Shown here in pieces: positions 52,604-60,495 of a DNA stretch of 64,000 bases. How positions within the stretch are numbered: position 1 is the first letter of the stretch; every line of letters begins with the position of its first letter. Source of the stretch: Anaerolineae bacterium. Its GTDB lineage: Bacteria > Chloroflexota > Anaerolineae > Promineifilales > Promineifilaceae. Position numbers and translations under genes: made by a program. Below the pieces are notes generated by a model. It saw only the letters and a list, made by a program, of their open reading frames with translations. It made no database searches and was not told the DNA's origin. Location of the stretch: contig JAHDWJ010000003.1 in the NCBI GenBank assembly GCA_023384415.1, positions 62,001 through 126,000 on the forward strand, in the 5' to 3' direction.

Positions 52604-52996
52604 GGCCTGCTGCCATAGTTGACGAATTTCTGGGGCCAGGGTTTTGGCGACCTGGTCTTGCAAATCCCGGTCTATCTGCTTTTTGATCTCAGCGAAGACG
52701 GCGATGATGGGCAGGCGGGCAAATTCCCAATCAGTGTTGCCCGCTCGCAGCCCTACACGGCGTTGGAACTCTCTGGCGGGCAGGTTGCTGTTGCGGAAAT
52801 GGAGCAGCCAAAATACACGGGTAAGCGGCCGCGCTAACTCTTCTGGCAGCGCTTTGGCCAACGCCTTTTTAGTCCGCCCATCCAGATTGACGCCTAACAT
52901 ATTGAGGGTGGCCTGGCACCACCGTTGGGCGTGTTCTAACGTCCGTAAATGGCCTTGTTCTTTAATTTGTTGATAAAAGGTCTGCAAATTGGTCAT
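52589..52996 (-). CDS. DUF2267-like small helical protein
   Basis: The 135-residue, all-helical protein has the pattern EHAQRWCQATLNMLGVNLDGRTKKALAKALPEELARPL, resembling DUF2267 (paired helical repeats of A..VL..L..RL...L..QLP). Function unknown. GGAGCAA lies upstream. Confidence 0.65.
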   Translation of the reverse strand: MTNLQTFYQQIKEQGHLRTLEHAQRWCQATLNMLGVNLDGRTKKALAKALPEELARPLTRVFWLLHFRNSNLPAREFQRRVGLRAGNTDWEFARLPIIAVFAEIKKQIDRDLQDQVAKTLAPEIRQLWQQAGSGQ

Positions 52997-53007
52997 CGTT
53001 GCTCCTG

Positions 53008-53044
53008 CGAAATAAGGAATGAGATTTGAGGGCTGAGAAATGAG
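53008..53044. repeat. GAGNNNT heptamer array
   Basis: Units gagattt, gagggct, gagaaat and gagtcgt lie upstream of the DUF2267-like gene. Octamer-like units tctctgcg, cctctgcg and ccttggcg occur at 53205-53228. Confidence 0.65.
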
Positions 53045-53242
53045 TCGTTGTGGTTAATGCCTGATAGTTTCAATCAAGTGAGCTATTTTAGTCGTAAATG
53101 GCCTGATGTGCTAAAGGGTGGTGGAGATTTTAAGACAGGGTCAAGGTAACGGCCAAACCAGAACCTGCTACCTCGCGCAGGGCCGCAAAGGCGCGGAGAG
53201 TTTTTCTCTGCGCCTCTGCGCCTTGGCGCGAGATTCTCGGCA

Positions 53243-55075
53243 TTATGGTTGGTTTAGACGCCACAGGAGAAAACAATCTTCGGCGAACCCTTTGAGGGGG
53301 GTCTCGAAAGAGGTTAATTGGGGTTCCAGGTTGGAACTGTTGAGCCAGGCTTTCACTTCCGGATCATGCCGAACTGCTTCACTGAGAATGATGTCGCGGC
53401 CGCTGGCATAGGTTTGCAGTCGGGCGGCCAGGTTGACGGTGGAGCCAAAGAAATCTAACCGTTCGTTAAGGGTAACGGCGATGCAGGGGCCGCTGTGGAT
53501 GCCTGCTTTGAGCTGGAGCGGCCGCGGCCCCTGTTCTAACTGCTGCTGGGCCTGCCACACCGCCCGGAGCGCGGCCGCAGGCTGCCGAAACGCCCCCATG
53601 ACCGCATCCCCTATCGTCTTTACCACTGATCCCCCTTCATTCACAATCGCTTGCTGCAATATTTCAAAATGATCCATCACCAGGCCAAAGGCCGGAGCAT
53701 CGCCAATAGTGCGGTACAACTGGGTAGAGCCGCGTAAATCAGTAAAGAGAATGGTCTGACTGCCCACCGCGATCTGCTCCCCAGGGCGGAGAGCTTCCTG
53801 AGCGAACAAATCACGGAACCGCTGCAACACAATGACCTCAGCGGCTGTGGTGGCATGCTCCGACCAACTCACTCGTTCCAGAGTTATCAGATGCTCTTCG
53901 GGCAAAGGGTTGACCAACCGCAGTTCTAGCTCGGAGCCAACTTTGATGGGTTCGCTGGGCCAGGTGTCCGCTCCGGTATCCACCCTGAGTTCGGTGTTTC
54001 CATCAGGGGTAACGAGCCAATCTTGTGCTTTGTCCTGCTCATACAGATAAAGGTGATAATAACCAGGGTCTAAGCGAAGCCGCACCCGTCGCTCTTCACC
54101 GGGTGCTAACAGTTGTTGCAGCAAGATGTGGGGCGCGGCCGCGGGGCCAGCATAACAAAATTTGATCCCCTCTTGTACCAGGCGGATAGCCGGGTTAGGA
54201 CAAAAGGTCAGCTCCACCGAGCGGTCAAAATCTACGTTGTAATCAATCTGGCAGGTGTCGCAATGCACTGCCTGGGTCGTATCGGCCAGGTGGTTGGTGA
54301 CAGCCCCAGCTGCCCGGCACATGGGGCACAGCATCTCCCAGCGGAAATCTAATACCCCCAGGCGAGTTGCCAGCAGAGCCAATTCTAACACCTGCCGCCG
54401 GGGAACTCCCCAGGCATCAGCCAGGGTATACGGACGAATCTGCCCCAGGGTGACATCATCCCCGTCGGTAATGAGGCGGGCCAGCCGATCTACCAGGTCT
54501 GGCCAGCCAGTCTGTTCTCGTAACCGCTGTTGGGCTTCGGCTAACCGTTCGCGGCCGCCGGGGGCAAAGGTCGCTTTCACCGGTAATTGGGCTGCGGGCA
54601 GTTCAGGGCGGGCCACAAATGATTGCCCTTGTTGGGCCAACTGATCGTACCGGTGAAAGGTGCGCTCAAAGCGTGGGCGGGCCAGCCGGGCTACCAGGCC
54701 AATGAGGAGAGAGCCAATCAGGGAACGCGGCCGCGCCCATAGTTGATACGTCAGCAGTGTCCCCCCCTCTGCTTGAAGGGTTAACATCAACTGCACCCGA
54801 TAATCAGCCACCGGGCCACGGGCAAAGTGGCGCGTCACCCCAAACTGGTAAGGGGCCACCCATTCAAACGGCTCTTGCACAAACAGCAGCCGCTGCCCCA
54901 ACAGTTCAAGCTGTAAGCGGCGGCGGCCATTGGCAAACGGGGGATCGCCCACCACCGAAACCGGGGTCATCCCGGCATCCTGGTCAAAATGATTGGTATC
55001 CGCCACCAGCGGCCAGAGATCGTTTAGATCGGCTTTAAGTAGCCATTGCCACTGATAATGGTGTTCACGATTCAT
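53243..55075 (-). CDS. Class III adenylate/guanylate cyclase with SRPBCC-like and DUF5939-like domains
   Basis: The 610-residue protein has three regions. Residues 1-150 resemble an SRPBCC/START-like ligand-binding fold (WQWLLKADLNDLWPLVADTNHF). About 190-420 resembles DUF5939 with a zinc ribbon (CPMCRAAG...CDTCQ). The C-terminus is a class III cyclase catalytic domain with metal-binding Asp in ILFTDLRGSTQLYR, a second Asp in KTIGDAVMGAF, and FGSTVNLAARLQ before the transition-state region. It is a soluble cyclic-nucleotide synthase possibly triggered by a small ligand. Four GCGGCCGC sites fall within 53397-54135. Confidence 0.87.
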   Translation of the reverse strand: MNREHHYQWQWLLKADLNDLWPLVADTNHFDQDAGMTPVSVVGDPPFANGRRRLQLELLGQRLLFVQEPFEWVAPYQFGVTRHFARGPVADYRVQLMLTLQAEGGTLLTYQLWARPRSLIGSLLIGLVARLARPRFERTFHRYDQLAQQGQSFVARPELPAAQLPVKATFAPGGRERLAEAQQRLREQTGWPDLVDRLARLITDGDDVTLGQIRPYTLADAWGVPRRQVLELALLATRLGVLDFRWEMLCPMCRAAGAVTNHLADTTQAVHCDTCQIDYNVDFDRSVELTFCPNPAIRLVQEGIKFCYAGPAAAPHILLQQLLAPGEERRVRLRLDPGYYHLYLYEQDKAQDWLVTPDGNTELRVDTGADTWPSEPIKVGSELELRLVNPLPEEHLITLERVSWSEHATTAAEVIVLQRFRDLFAQEALRPGEQIAVGSQTILFTDLRGSTQLYRTIGDAPAFGLVMDHFEILQQAIVNEGGSVVKTIGDAVMGAFRQPAAALRAVWQAQQQLEQGPRPLQLKAGIHSGPCIAVTLNERLDFFGSTVNLAARLQTYASGRDIILSEAVRHDPEVKAWLNSSNLEPQLTSFETPLKGFAEDCFLLWRLNQP

Positions 55076-55216
55076 AGCTTAATCCTGACGGGATGTTTTT
55101 ACGACCGACAGCGGGCACACTCTGACATTTTTGCCCTATCGCCCCTCGTTTTATCGTCGTGCCGGGTATACCTTATCTCCGGTTGCGTCTACGAATGGGA
55201 AAAGTATACTTCATTT

Positions 55217-58200
55217 ATGATGAAAAACGGTTGGCGGATAGTCCTGGTATTCATGCTTCTTGTATCCTCACTCTGGCCTGGGGCAGGTCAGGCAAGGCAA
55301 AGCAGCGAACCTGATTATGCCGCCCAGGCTCAAGCGATTCTAGAAACACTCACCCCGGCCGAACGGGTGGGGCAGCTATTCCTGGTGACTTTCCAGGGAG
55401 CTAATGTCTCCTTAAGCAGTGACATTGCTGAGTTGATTGTCAATTATAAGGTAGGAGGAGTGGTGATCGCGGCCGCGAACGATAACATCAGCGGCGACAC
55501 CTTTGCCCCCCTCTTTCTCTCAGAGCTAAACAACGCCTTACAGCGGCTGGCCCTGGACAGCACCAGTTTTGCCCTCCCCGAAGGCACCCCCGTCAGCGAT
55601 CCCCCCATCACCCTGGATAGTGACCCAGGAACCTCTATTCCCCTGTTCATCGCCCTTAGCCCTACCGTCAGCGGTCAATCTTACCCCCAGATTCTTAACG
55701 GCCTGACGGAACTGCCCAACCAGATGGCCATTGGGGCCACCTGGAGTCCCAACCAGGCCCACATTGTAGGCCAAATATTGGGCCAGGAGATGGCGGCCAT
55801 CGGTATCAATATGATCTTAGGGCCAAATCTGGATGTGCTGGCTGACTCGTCGCTGGCTCTGAGCAACCAGATGGGGGCCAATAGTTTTGGCGGTCATCCT
55901 TACTGGGTTGGGCAGATGGGACAGGCGTATATTCGTGGGGTCCATGAGGGGGGACGCGGCCGCGTTGCCGTCGTTGCCAACCATTTCCCAGGGGGTGGCA
56001 GCAGCAATCGCCCCCTCAACAACGACATCGCTACTATTCGCAAAACCCTGGACGAGCTGCGTGGTCAGGAACTCATCCCCTTCTTTGCCGTCACCCAGAG
56101 CAACGAGGTAACGGCCACCACCGATGCCCTACAAACGGCTCACATACGCTACCAGGGGTTACAAGCCAATATCCAGGTCAACACCGCCTTTAGTTTCGAT
56201 CCCCAGGCGATTGAAACCGTCCTCAGCCAACCCGAACTCGCACCCTGGCGCACTTATGGTGGTCTCATCGTTTCCGATGCTCTGGGCACTCGAGCCATCC
56301 GCCGTCTGTATGATGAAACCGAAAGCAGTTTTCCCCACCGACAAATCGCCACCGATGCTTTCTTTGCTGGCAACGATCTCCTCTACCTGGCTGATTTTGT
56401 CCGCACCAATGGCAGCTACAACGAGGAGCGGGGCAATATTCGGGACACCATTACCTGGTTCCAGGAAAAATATCTCAGCGATCAATCGTTCCGGCAGCGT
56501 GTAGATGAGGCCGTTTTGCGTATTCTAATCCTCAAGTTGAAGCTGTATGGCCCCAATTGGAGCCTAAACAACGTTCTCACCCCCAATCAAAACTTGTTCA
56601 ACCAATTAGATCAGGGGAATCCAGCTATCTTCAATCTAGCTCAACAAGCTGTCACTTTGCTCGCTCCTTCTTCTCTGGAAGAATATATTCAACGGGTACC
56701 GTTACCCCCCAACATTAACCACAACCTGGTGATCTTCACCGACAGCCGGGAAGTGCGCCAATGCAGCAGCTGCGCGGCCCAATCCATTCTCAGCACCACG
56801 GAGATAGAGGAGCGCATCATTGCCCTTTATGGACCACAGGCCAGTGGTCAGATAAGCCCCGACCGCATTCAGAGCTTCTCCTATGCCGACCTACTTAGTT
56901 ATCTGGAAGCGGAGCGAATCGCCCGGCCCGATCTGATTCCGCTGCCTACCATCGCCCCCACCCCCACCCCACCAACGGGTACAAGTAGTTTGGACCCCGA
57001 GCCAACAGCGACTTTGGATGAATTTTCCCCTGATTTGCCTACAGCCACCCCTACCCTGACGCCAACGCCGCTGCCTACAGCCACCCCCCCTGTGCCCAAC
57101 CAGATTCAGACGGCTCTTTTACAAGCAGATTGGCTCGTTTTTGCCCAGCTAGATGTGAGGACCAACGATCCTACTTCCCTGGCCTTAAAACAACTACTGT
57201 TGCAACGGCCGGATCTGGTACGCAACGCCCGCAGTATCGTCTTCGCCTTTGACGCACCTATTTACCTGGATACTACCGAGCTAAGTGCGGTGACCGCTTA
57301 TTATGGCATTTATTCCCCCACTAATGCGTTTGTGGATGTAGCCGTAAGGGCGTTATTTCAAGAGTATTACCCTCCTCGCGGGGCGGCCCCCATTGATATA
57401 GCAGCCACTGGTTATGATTTAACCTATGTGACCCAACCTAATCCGAATCAGGTGATTGAGCTGTTTTATATTGATGGGGATGGGTTGTCTCAGGTGCCTT
57501 CCAATCAGGCACCGCTGGAAGCCAGGGTGGGCAATACCATCCGTTTGCAGACGGGGATTATTTATGACCGCAATGGCAACCATGTGCCTGATGGGACACG
57601 GGTGCAGTTTGTGCAGGAAGACCGGGTGAATGGGTTTACCAATGTTATTGCCGAGGTAAGCACAAGGGGGGGAGTGGCCCAAATTGATTATTTGCTGGAA
57701 GCCCGTACGGGGCAAACGGTGTTGACAATTACGGCCAGAGCGGGAGCAGCTACGAGTTCAGATGAGATGACCCTGGCGATTGGGGATAATGTGGTGGTGA
57801 TTATTGAATCCCCCACACCAGGACCAACAGCCGCTCCAACACGCACGCCAACGCTAACGCCGACCCCATCGCTGACGCCAACGCCAACGATTACTCCTTC
57901 GCTGACTCCCACCCCAATGCCTGAAGAAACGGATTCGTCCCTGGAGATTCCTTTGCCGAATGTACAGCGGCTGCTGGGGGCGTTGGCCGGGTTAGTCATG
58001 GTCATGGTAAGCAGTTGGGGGTGGGGACGGCAGCGCGGCCGCGACCTGACCCAGCAAATTCGCCTCATCGCCTGGGGGGGAGTAGGGGGATTGGCCCTGT
58101 ATATTTACGTGGTGTTGGGGCTGCCGGGCGCGGCCGCGTTCCCCCTTTCCGGCAGTTGGTTAGGGTTCCTCACCACGGTAACGGGCGGCATCGGGGGCAT

Positions 58201-58252
58201 CGCCCTGACCCACCTCATCACCGCCTACTCCCTCTTCCCTGAAGCAACCTGA
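55217..58252 (+). CDS. Secreted GH3-family glycosidase-like protein
   Basis: The 1011-residue protein starts at 55217, where a signal peptide begins (IVLVFMLLVSSLWPGAGQA). The GH3 barrel has GVVIAAANDN, ANHFPGGGSS (NagZ-type KHFPGHG, here Asn-His) and the nucleophile region GLIVSDALG. Two Thr/Pro-rich linkers (PTPTPP; TPTLTPTPS) flank a second domain and an Ig-like domain. The protein ends with three hydrophobic helices, anchoring it. Its closest functional class is beta-N-acetylhexosaminidase (peptidoglycan or chitin). Loss of the usual Lys before His makes activity uncertain. Confidence 0.87.
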   Translation: MMKNGWRIVLVFMLLVSSLWPGAGQARQSSEPDYAAQAQAILETLTPAERVGQLFLVTFQGANVSLSSDIAELIVNYKVGGVVIAAANDNISGDTFAPLFLSELNNALQRLALDSTSFALPEGTPVSDPPITLDSDPGTSIPLFIALSPTVSGQSYPQILNGLTELPNQMAIGATWSPNQAHIVGQILGQEMAAIGINMILGPNLDVLADSSLALSNQMGANSFGGHPYWVGQMGQAYIRGVHEGGRGRVAVVANHFPGGGSSNRPLNNDIATIRKTLDELRGQELIPFFAVTQSNEVTATTDALQTAHIRYQGLQANIQVNTAFSFDPQAIETVLSQPELAPWRTYGGLIVSDALGTRAIRRLYDETESSFPHRQIATDAFFAGNDLLYLADFVRTNGSYNEERGNIRDTITWFQEKYLSDQSFRQRVDEAVLRILILKLKLYGPNWSLNNVLTPNQNLFNQLDQGNPAIFNLAQQAVTLLAPSSLEEYIQRVPLPPNINHNLVIFTDSREVRQCSSCAAQSILSTTEIEERIIALYGPQASGQISPDRIQSFSYADLLSYLEAERIARPDLIPLPTIAPTPTPPTGTSSLDPEPTATLDEFSPDLPTATPTLTPTPLPTATPPVPNQIQTALLQADWLVFAQLDVRTNDPTSLALKQLLLQRPDLVRNARSIVFAFDAPIYLDTTELSAVTAYYGIYSPTNAFVDVAVRALFQEYYPPRGAAPIDIAATGYDLTYVTQPNPNQVIELFYIDGDGLSQVPSNQAPLEARVGNTIRLQTGIIYDRNGNHVPDGTRVQFVQEDRVNGFTNVIAEVSTRGGVAQIDYLLEARTGQTVLTITARAGAATSSDEMTLAIGDNVVVIIESPTPGPTAAPTRTPTLTPTPSLTPTPTITPSLTPTPMPEETDSSLEIPLPNVQRLLGALAGLVMVMVSSWGWGRQRGRDLTQQIRLIAWGGVGGLALYIYVVLGLPGAAAFPLSGSWLGFLTTVTGGIGGIALTHLITAYSLFPEAT

Positions 58253-58455
58253 GCGGCCGCGTCCTCATACCTTCGGATGTTGTCAACATCACACAACCCC
58301 TGTAAACTGCTTGATCATCTGTTTCCTGGACGCTGTTATGCTTGACAGTCGCTCGCCAGCCATTATCAGCGAGCTGATGGTTAGATGCGTAACACCGCCC
58401 ATACCCTTATCCAAACAGATATAGCCAATTTAGACAAAGGAGAAGAACAAACCCG

Positions 58456-59898
58456 ATGCGAAAATTTACCTCTTTATTCATGCTTTGCCTCTTGCTGCTG
58501 CTGCCCATTCTAGCTTGTGGGCCTTTAGGCGGAAGCAACAATGAACCTACAGCTACTACCGCCGTAGAACCAACCAGCACACCAGAACCCACCAATACCC
58601 CCGAACCAACAAACACCCCCGCACCCACCAACACTCCGGAACCAACGCCAACCCCTGAACCAACGGCTACCCCTGAACCCGTTGGGCCTGTTATTCCTAA
58701 CAGTTACCAATCCTTAGAGAGTGCCGAGGCTGGTGTTACCGTCTACCATCCAGCAGATTGGGTCAGTGAGGATTTATTCGGCTTTATCACCCTGGCCTCA
58801 AATGTAGCCCTGTTAGACAGTGCGGATCCAGGTGAAGAAGGGGCTGTAGCTATCATTATTAGTGACAGCCGAGATGCGGACCTGGGGCTGCCTGTTAGTA
58901 TGGACGATGGCGCTCTGGCGATTTTAAGCGCATTGTTAAATGATCTTTCGGTATTAGATTTAGGAGATGAGCCAGAGATTTTGCAACGTCCAACCACGAC
59001 CCTGGCGGTTAACGAAGGACATGATGTCGCCACGGCCCAGGTCCAGGCCACCTCTGAAAACGGTACCCTCGTCGCCTTTGTCATCAAAATCATCGTCACG
59101 GATGATCGCTTTGCCCTTTTCTTGGGAGCTACCCCAGCCGAAACCCTGGAGCAATACGCAGAAACCCTGGAGACCATTGGTAACTCCATTCTGCTAAGCG
59201 ATCCGGGCACTGGCAGTTCTGGGGATCCCAGTGAAGCCCTCTTGGTTGTCTTAGGGGACATTATTGAAGGGGAATTGACAGAAACGATCTCCCAACGAGA
59301 TTTTATGTACAATGGCACAGCTCGGGAAACCCTGACCATAGCGGTTATCCCCGAAACGGATGATCAAGATTTGATCCTGGCTATCTACGCGGCCGCGAAC
59401 ACTCAAACCCCTCTCCTCGAAGTAGATGACGGCTTCTCTGGCGAAGGGGAATTCCTTACCTACACCTTCACCACCTCTGGCGATTTCATCATCCGCGTCC
59501 GCGAATTCGGCTTCCCTGATGCCGGCCTCTTCTACCTGTTCATCGGTGAAGAAGCCATCGCCGAAGGATTAAGTGGCACCCTTGACGCCGACGATCTACT
59601 CATCGGTACCACCACCGGTACCTTGCCCAGCGGCGAGAGCAAACAATCTTTCATCTTCACCGCTGTAGGGGGCGAAACCCTCACTTTCACCCTCAATCCT
59701 GGCAACAACAACATGGACGTTGTTTTAGAAATCTTTGTCCTACCCAACCTCAACAGCCCCATCAGCCGGGTAGATACTGGCTTCCGGGGTGAAGCCGAAA
59801 CCTTAACCTACACCTTCACCAACGCCGGTACCTACATCATCACCGTATCCGAATTTTATGGCAGCGGCGGCCCCTTCACTCTAGTCGTGGCCAACTAA
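58456..59898 (+). CDS. Lipoprotein with Thr/Pro linker and PPC-like domains
   Basis: The 480-residue protein has lipobox ILAC (Cys21). A repetitive TPEPTNTPEPT linker follows to about residue 75, then a PsbP/DUF-like alpha-beta domain (about 80-255). Two tandem beta domains of pre-peptidase C-terminal type come last (about 268-370 and 378-480; DMVLEIF-, SRVDTGFRGEAETLTYTFTNAGTYIITVSEF). No catalytic site is visible. Cell-surface binding role likely. AAAGGAG lies upstream. Confidence 0.82.
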   Translation: MRKFTSLFMLCLLLLLPILACGPLGGSNNEPTATTAVEPTSTPEPTNTPEPTNTPAPTNTPEPTPTPEPTATPEPVGPVIPNSYQSLESAEAGVTVYHPADWVSEDLFGFITLASNVALLDSADPGEEGAVAIIISDSRDADLGLPVSMDDGALAILSALLNDLSVLDLGDEPEILQRPTTTLAVNEGHDVATAQVQATSENGTLVAFVIKIIVTDDRFALFLGATPAETLEQYAETLETIGNSILLSDPGTGSSGDPSEALLVVLGDIIEGELTETISQRDFMYNGTARETLTIAVIPETDDQDLILAIYAAANTQTPLLEVDDGFSGEGEFLTYTFTTSGDFIIRVREFGFPDAGLFYLFIGEEAIAEGLSGTLDADDLLIGTTTGTLPSGESKQSFIFTAVGGETLTFTLNPGNNNMDVVLEIFVLPNLNSPISRVDTGFRGEAETLTYTFTNAGTYIITVSEFYGSGGPFTLVVAN

Positions 59899-59957
59899 CC
59901 CATCACTCAGAAAGGCTTCTTCTTTAGAGAAGTTGCCCTTCTAAACTACGAAAAAGA

Positions 59958-60012
59958 GCCTTCCGAAGGTTTCGCTGAAGATTTTGACCAGTGGAACAAA
60001 CCTTCGGAAGGC
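59958..60012. repeat. CCTTCCGAAGG inverted-repeat element, copy B
   Basis: Perfect 15-bp terminal arms GCCTTCCGAAGGTTT / AAACCTTCGGAAGGC flank 25 bp, whose sequence partly matches copy C (TTTCG..TG...ACCA.TGGA). Confidence 0.85.
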
Positions 60013-60030
60013 GAATCGTTACAATGTCAA

Positions 60031-60069
60031 AACGGGCAGCGGTGAGAAACGTCACCGCTGCCCGTTTTT
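60031..60069 (+). terminator. Rho-independent terminator
   Basis: A 15-bp stem AACGGGCAGCGGTGA with perfect complement, 6-nt loop and TTTTT tail ends the lipoprotein transcript. Confidence 0.92.
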
Positions 60070-60183
60070 GATCCAAACCAGCCCCTCACCTTGTGGTATA
60101 ATCCAGCCTACATTCGGCAGTTGCCTTTAACAGGCGATGCCCCAAATCTATACCCATCGTGGTCATAAAGTGACATACCGGTT

Positions 60184-60232
60184 GGAGACTGGAGATTGGG
60201 GACTGGTTAATCTCGAGTCTCCAGTCTCACTG
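60184..60232 (+). repeat. GGAGACT heptamers folding on their complement
   Basis: Units ggagact, ggagatt, ggggact and ggttaat are followed by ctcgagt, ctccagt and ctcactg. The second set is roughly the complement of the first. Confidence 0.75.
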
Positions 60233-60290
60233 AAAATGTCAGTTTATGATCGTTGGCAGTATATATTGCCTTACCTCTCTGGTGATACAA

Positions 60291-60343
60291 CCTTCCGAAG
60301 GTTTCGTTGCCAATGATTACCAATGGAGAAAACCTTCGGAAGG
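60291..60343. repeat. CCTTCCGAAGG inverted-repeat element, copy C
   Basis: CCTTCCGAAGGTTT and AAACCTTCGGAAGG arms flank a spacer similar to copy B, 280 bp downstream of it. Confidence 0.85.
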
Positions 60344-60353
60344 CTTAATAGTT

Positions 60354-60412
60354 ATAGGTCGCTTTTGTAAATCATTCAGGCGTTTACAAAAGTGGCCTAC
60401 ATTTTCGTAGGC
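60354..60412 (+). other. Two consecutive hairpins upstream of formate dehydrogenase
   Basis: GGTCGCTTTTGTAAA pairs with TTTACAAAAGTGGCC, and GCCTAC pairs with GTAGGC, the two stems overlapping by a few bases. They could be alternative structures. No known riboswitch consensus was recognised. Confidence 0.5.
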
Positions 60413-60449
60413 AGCTAAAAAGGGAAGTGTGCATATATCGTTTCTTTCA

Positions 60450-60482
60450 TACTTCCTAATTCATAATTCATCCTTCATCCCT
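60450..60482 (+). repeat. TTCATAA/TTCATCC heptamer array
   Basis: The sequence cctaattcataattcatccttcatccct lies just before the formate dehydrogenase ribosome site. It uses the same units as at 6151-6240. Confidence 0.75.
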
Positions 60483-60495
60483 GAGGAGTTTGCCC

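Larger units (their letters stand above)
59899..60495. other. 597-bp intergenic region with several structured elements
   Basis: It contains two CCTTCCGAAGG inverted-repeat elements, a strong terminator (60031-60069) and self-complementary heptamers at 60184-60232. It also has two adjacent hairpins at 60354-60412 and a TTCATCC/TTCATAA array to 60482. No gene is seen. Confidence 0.6.
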
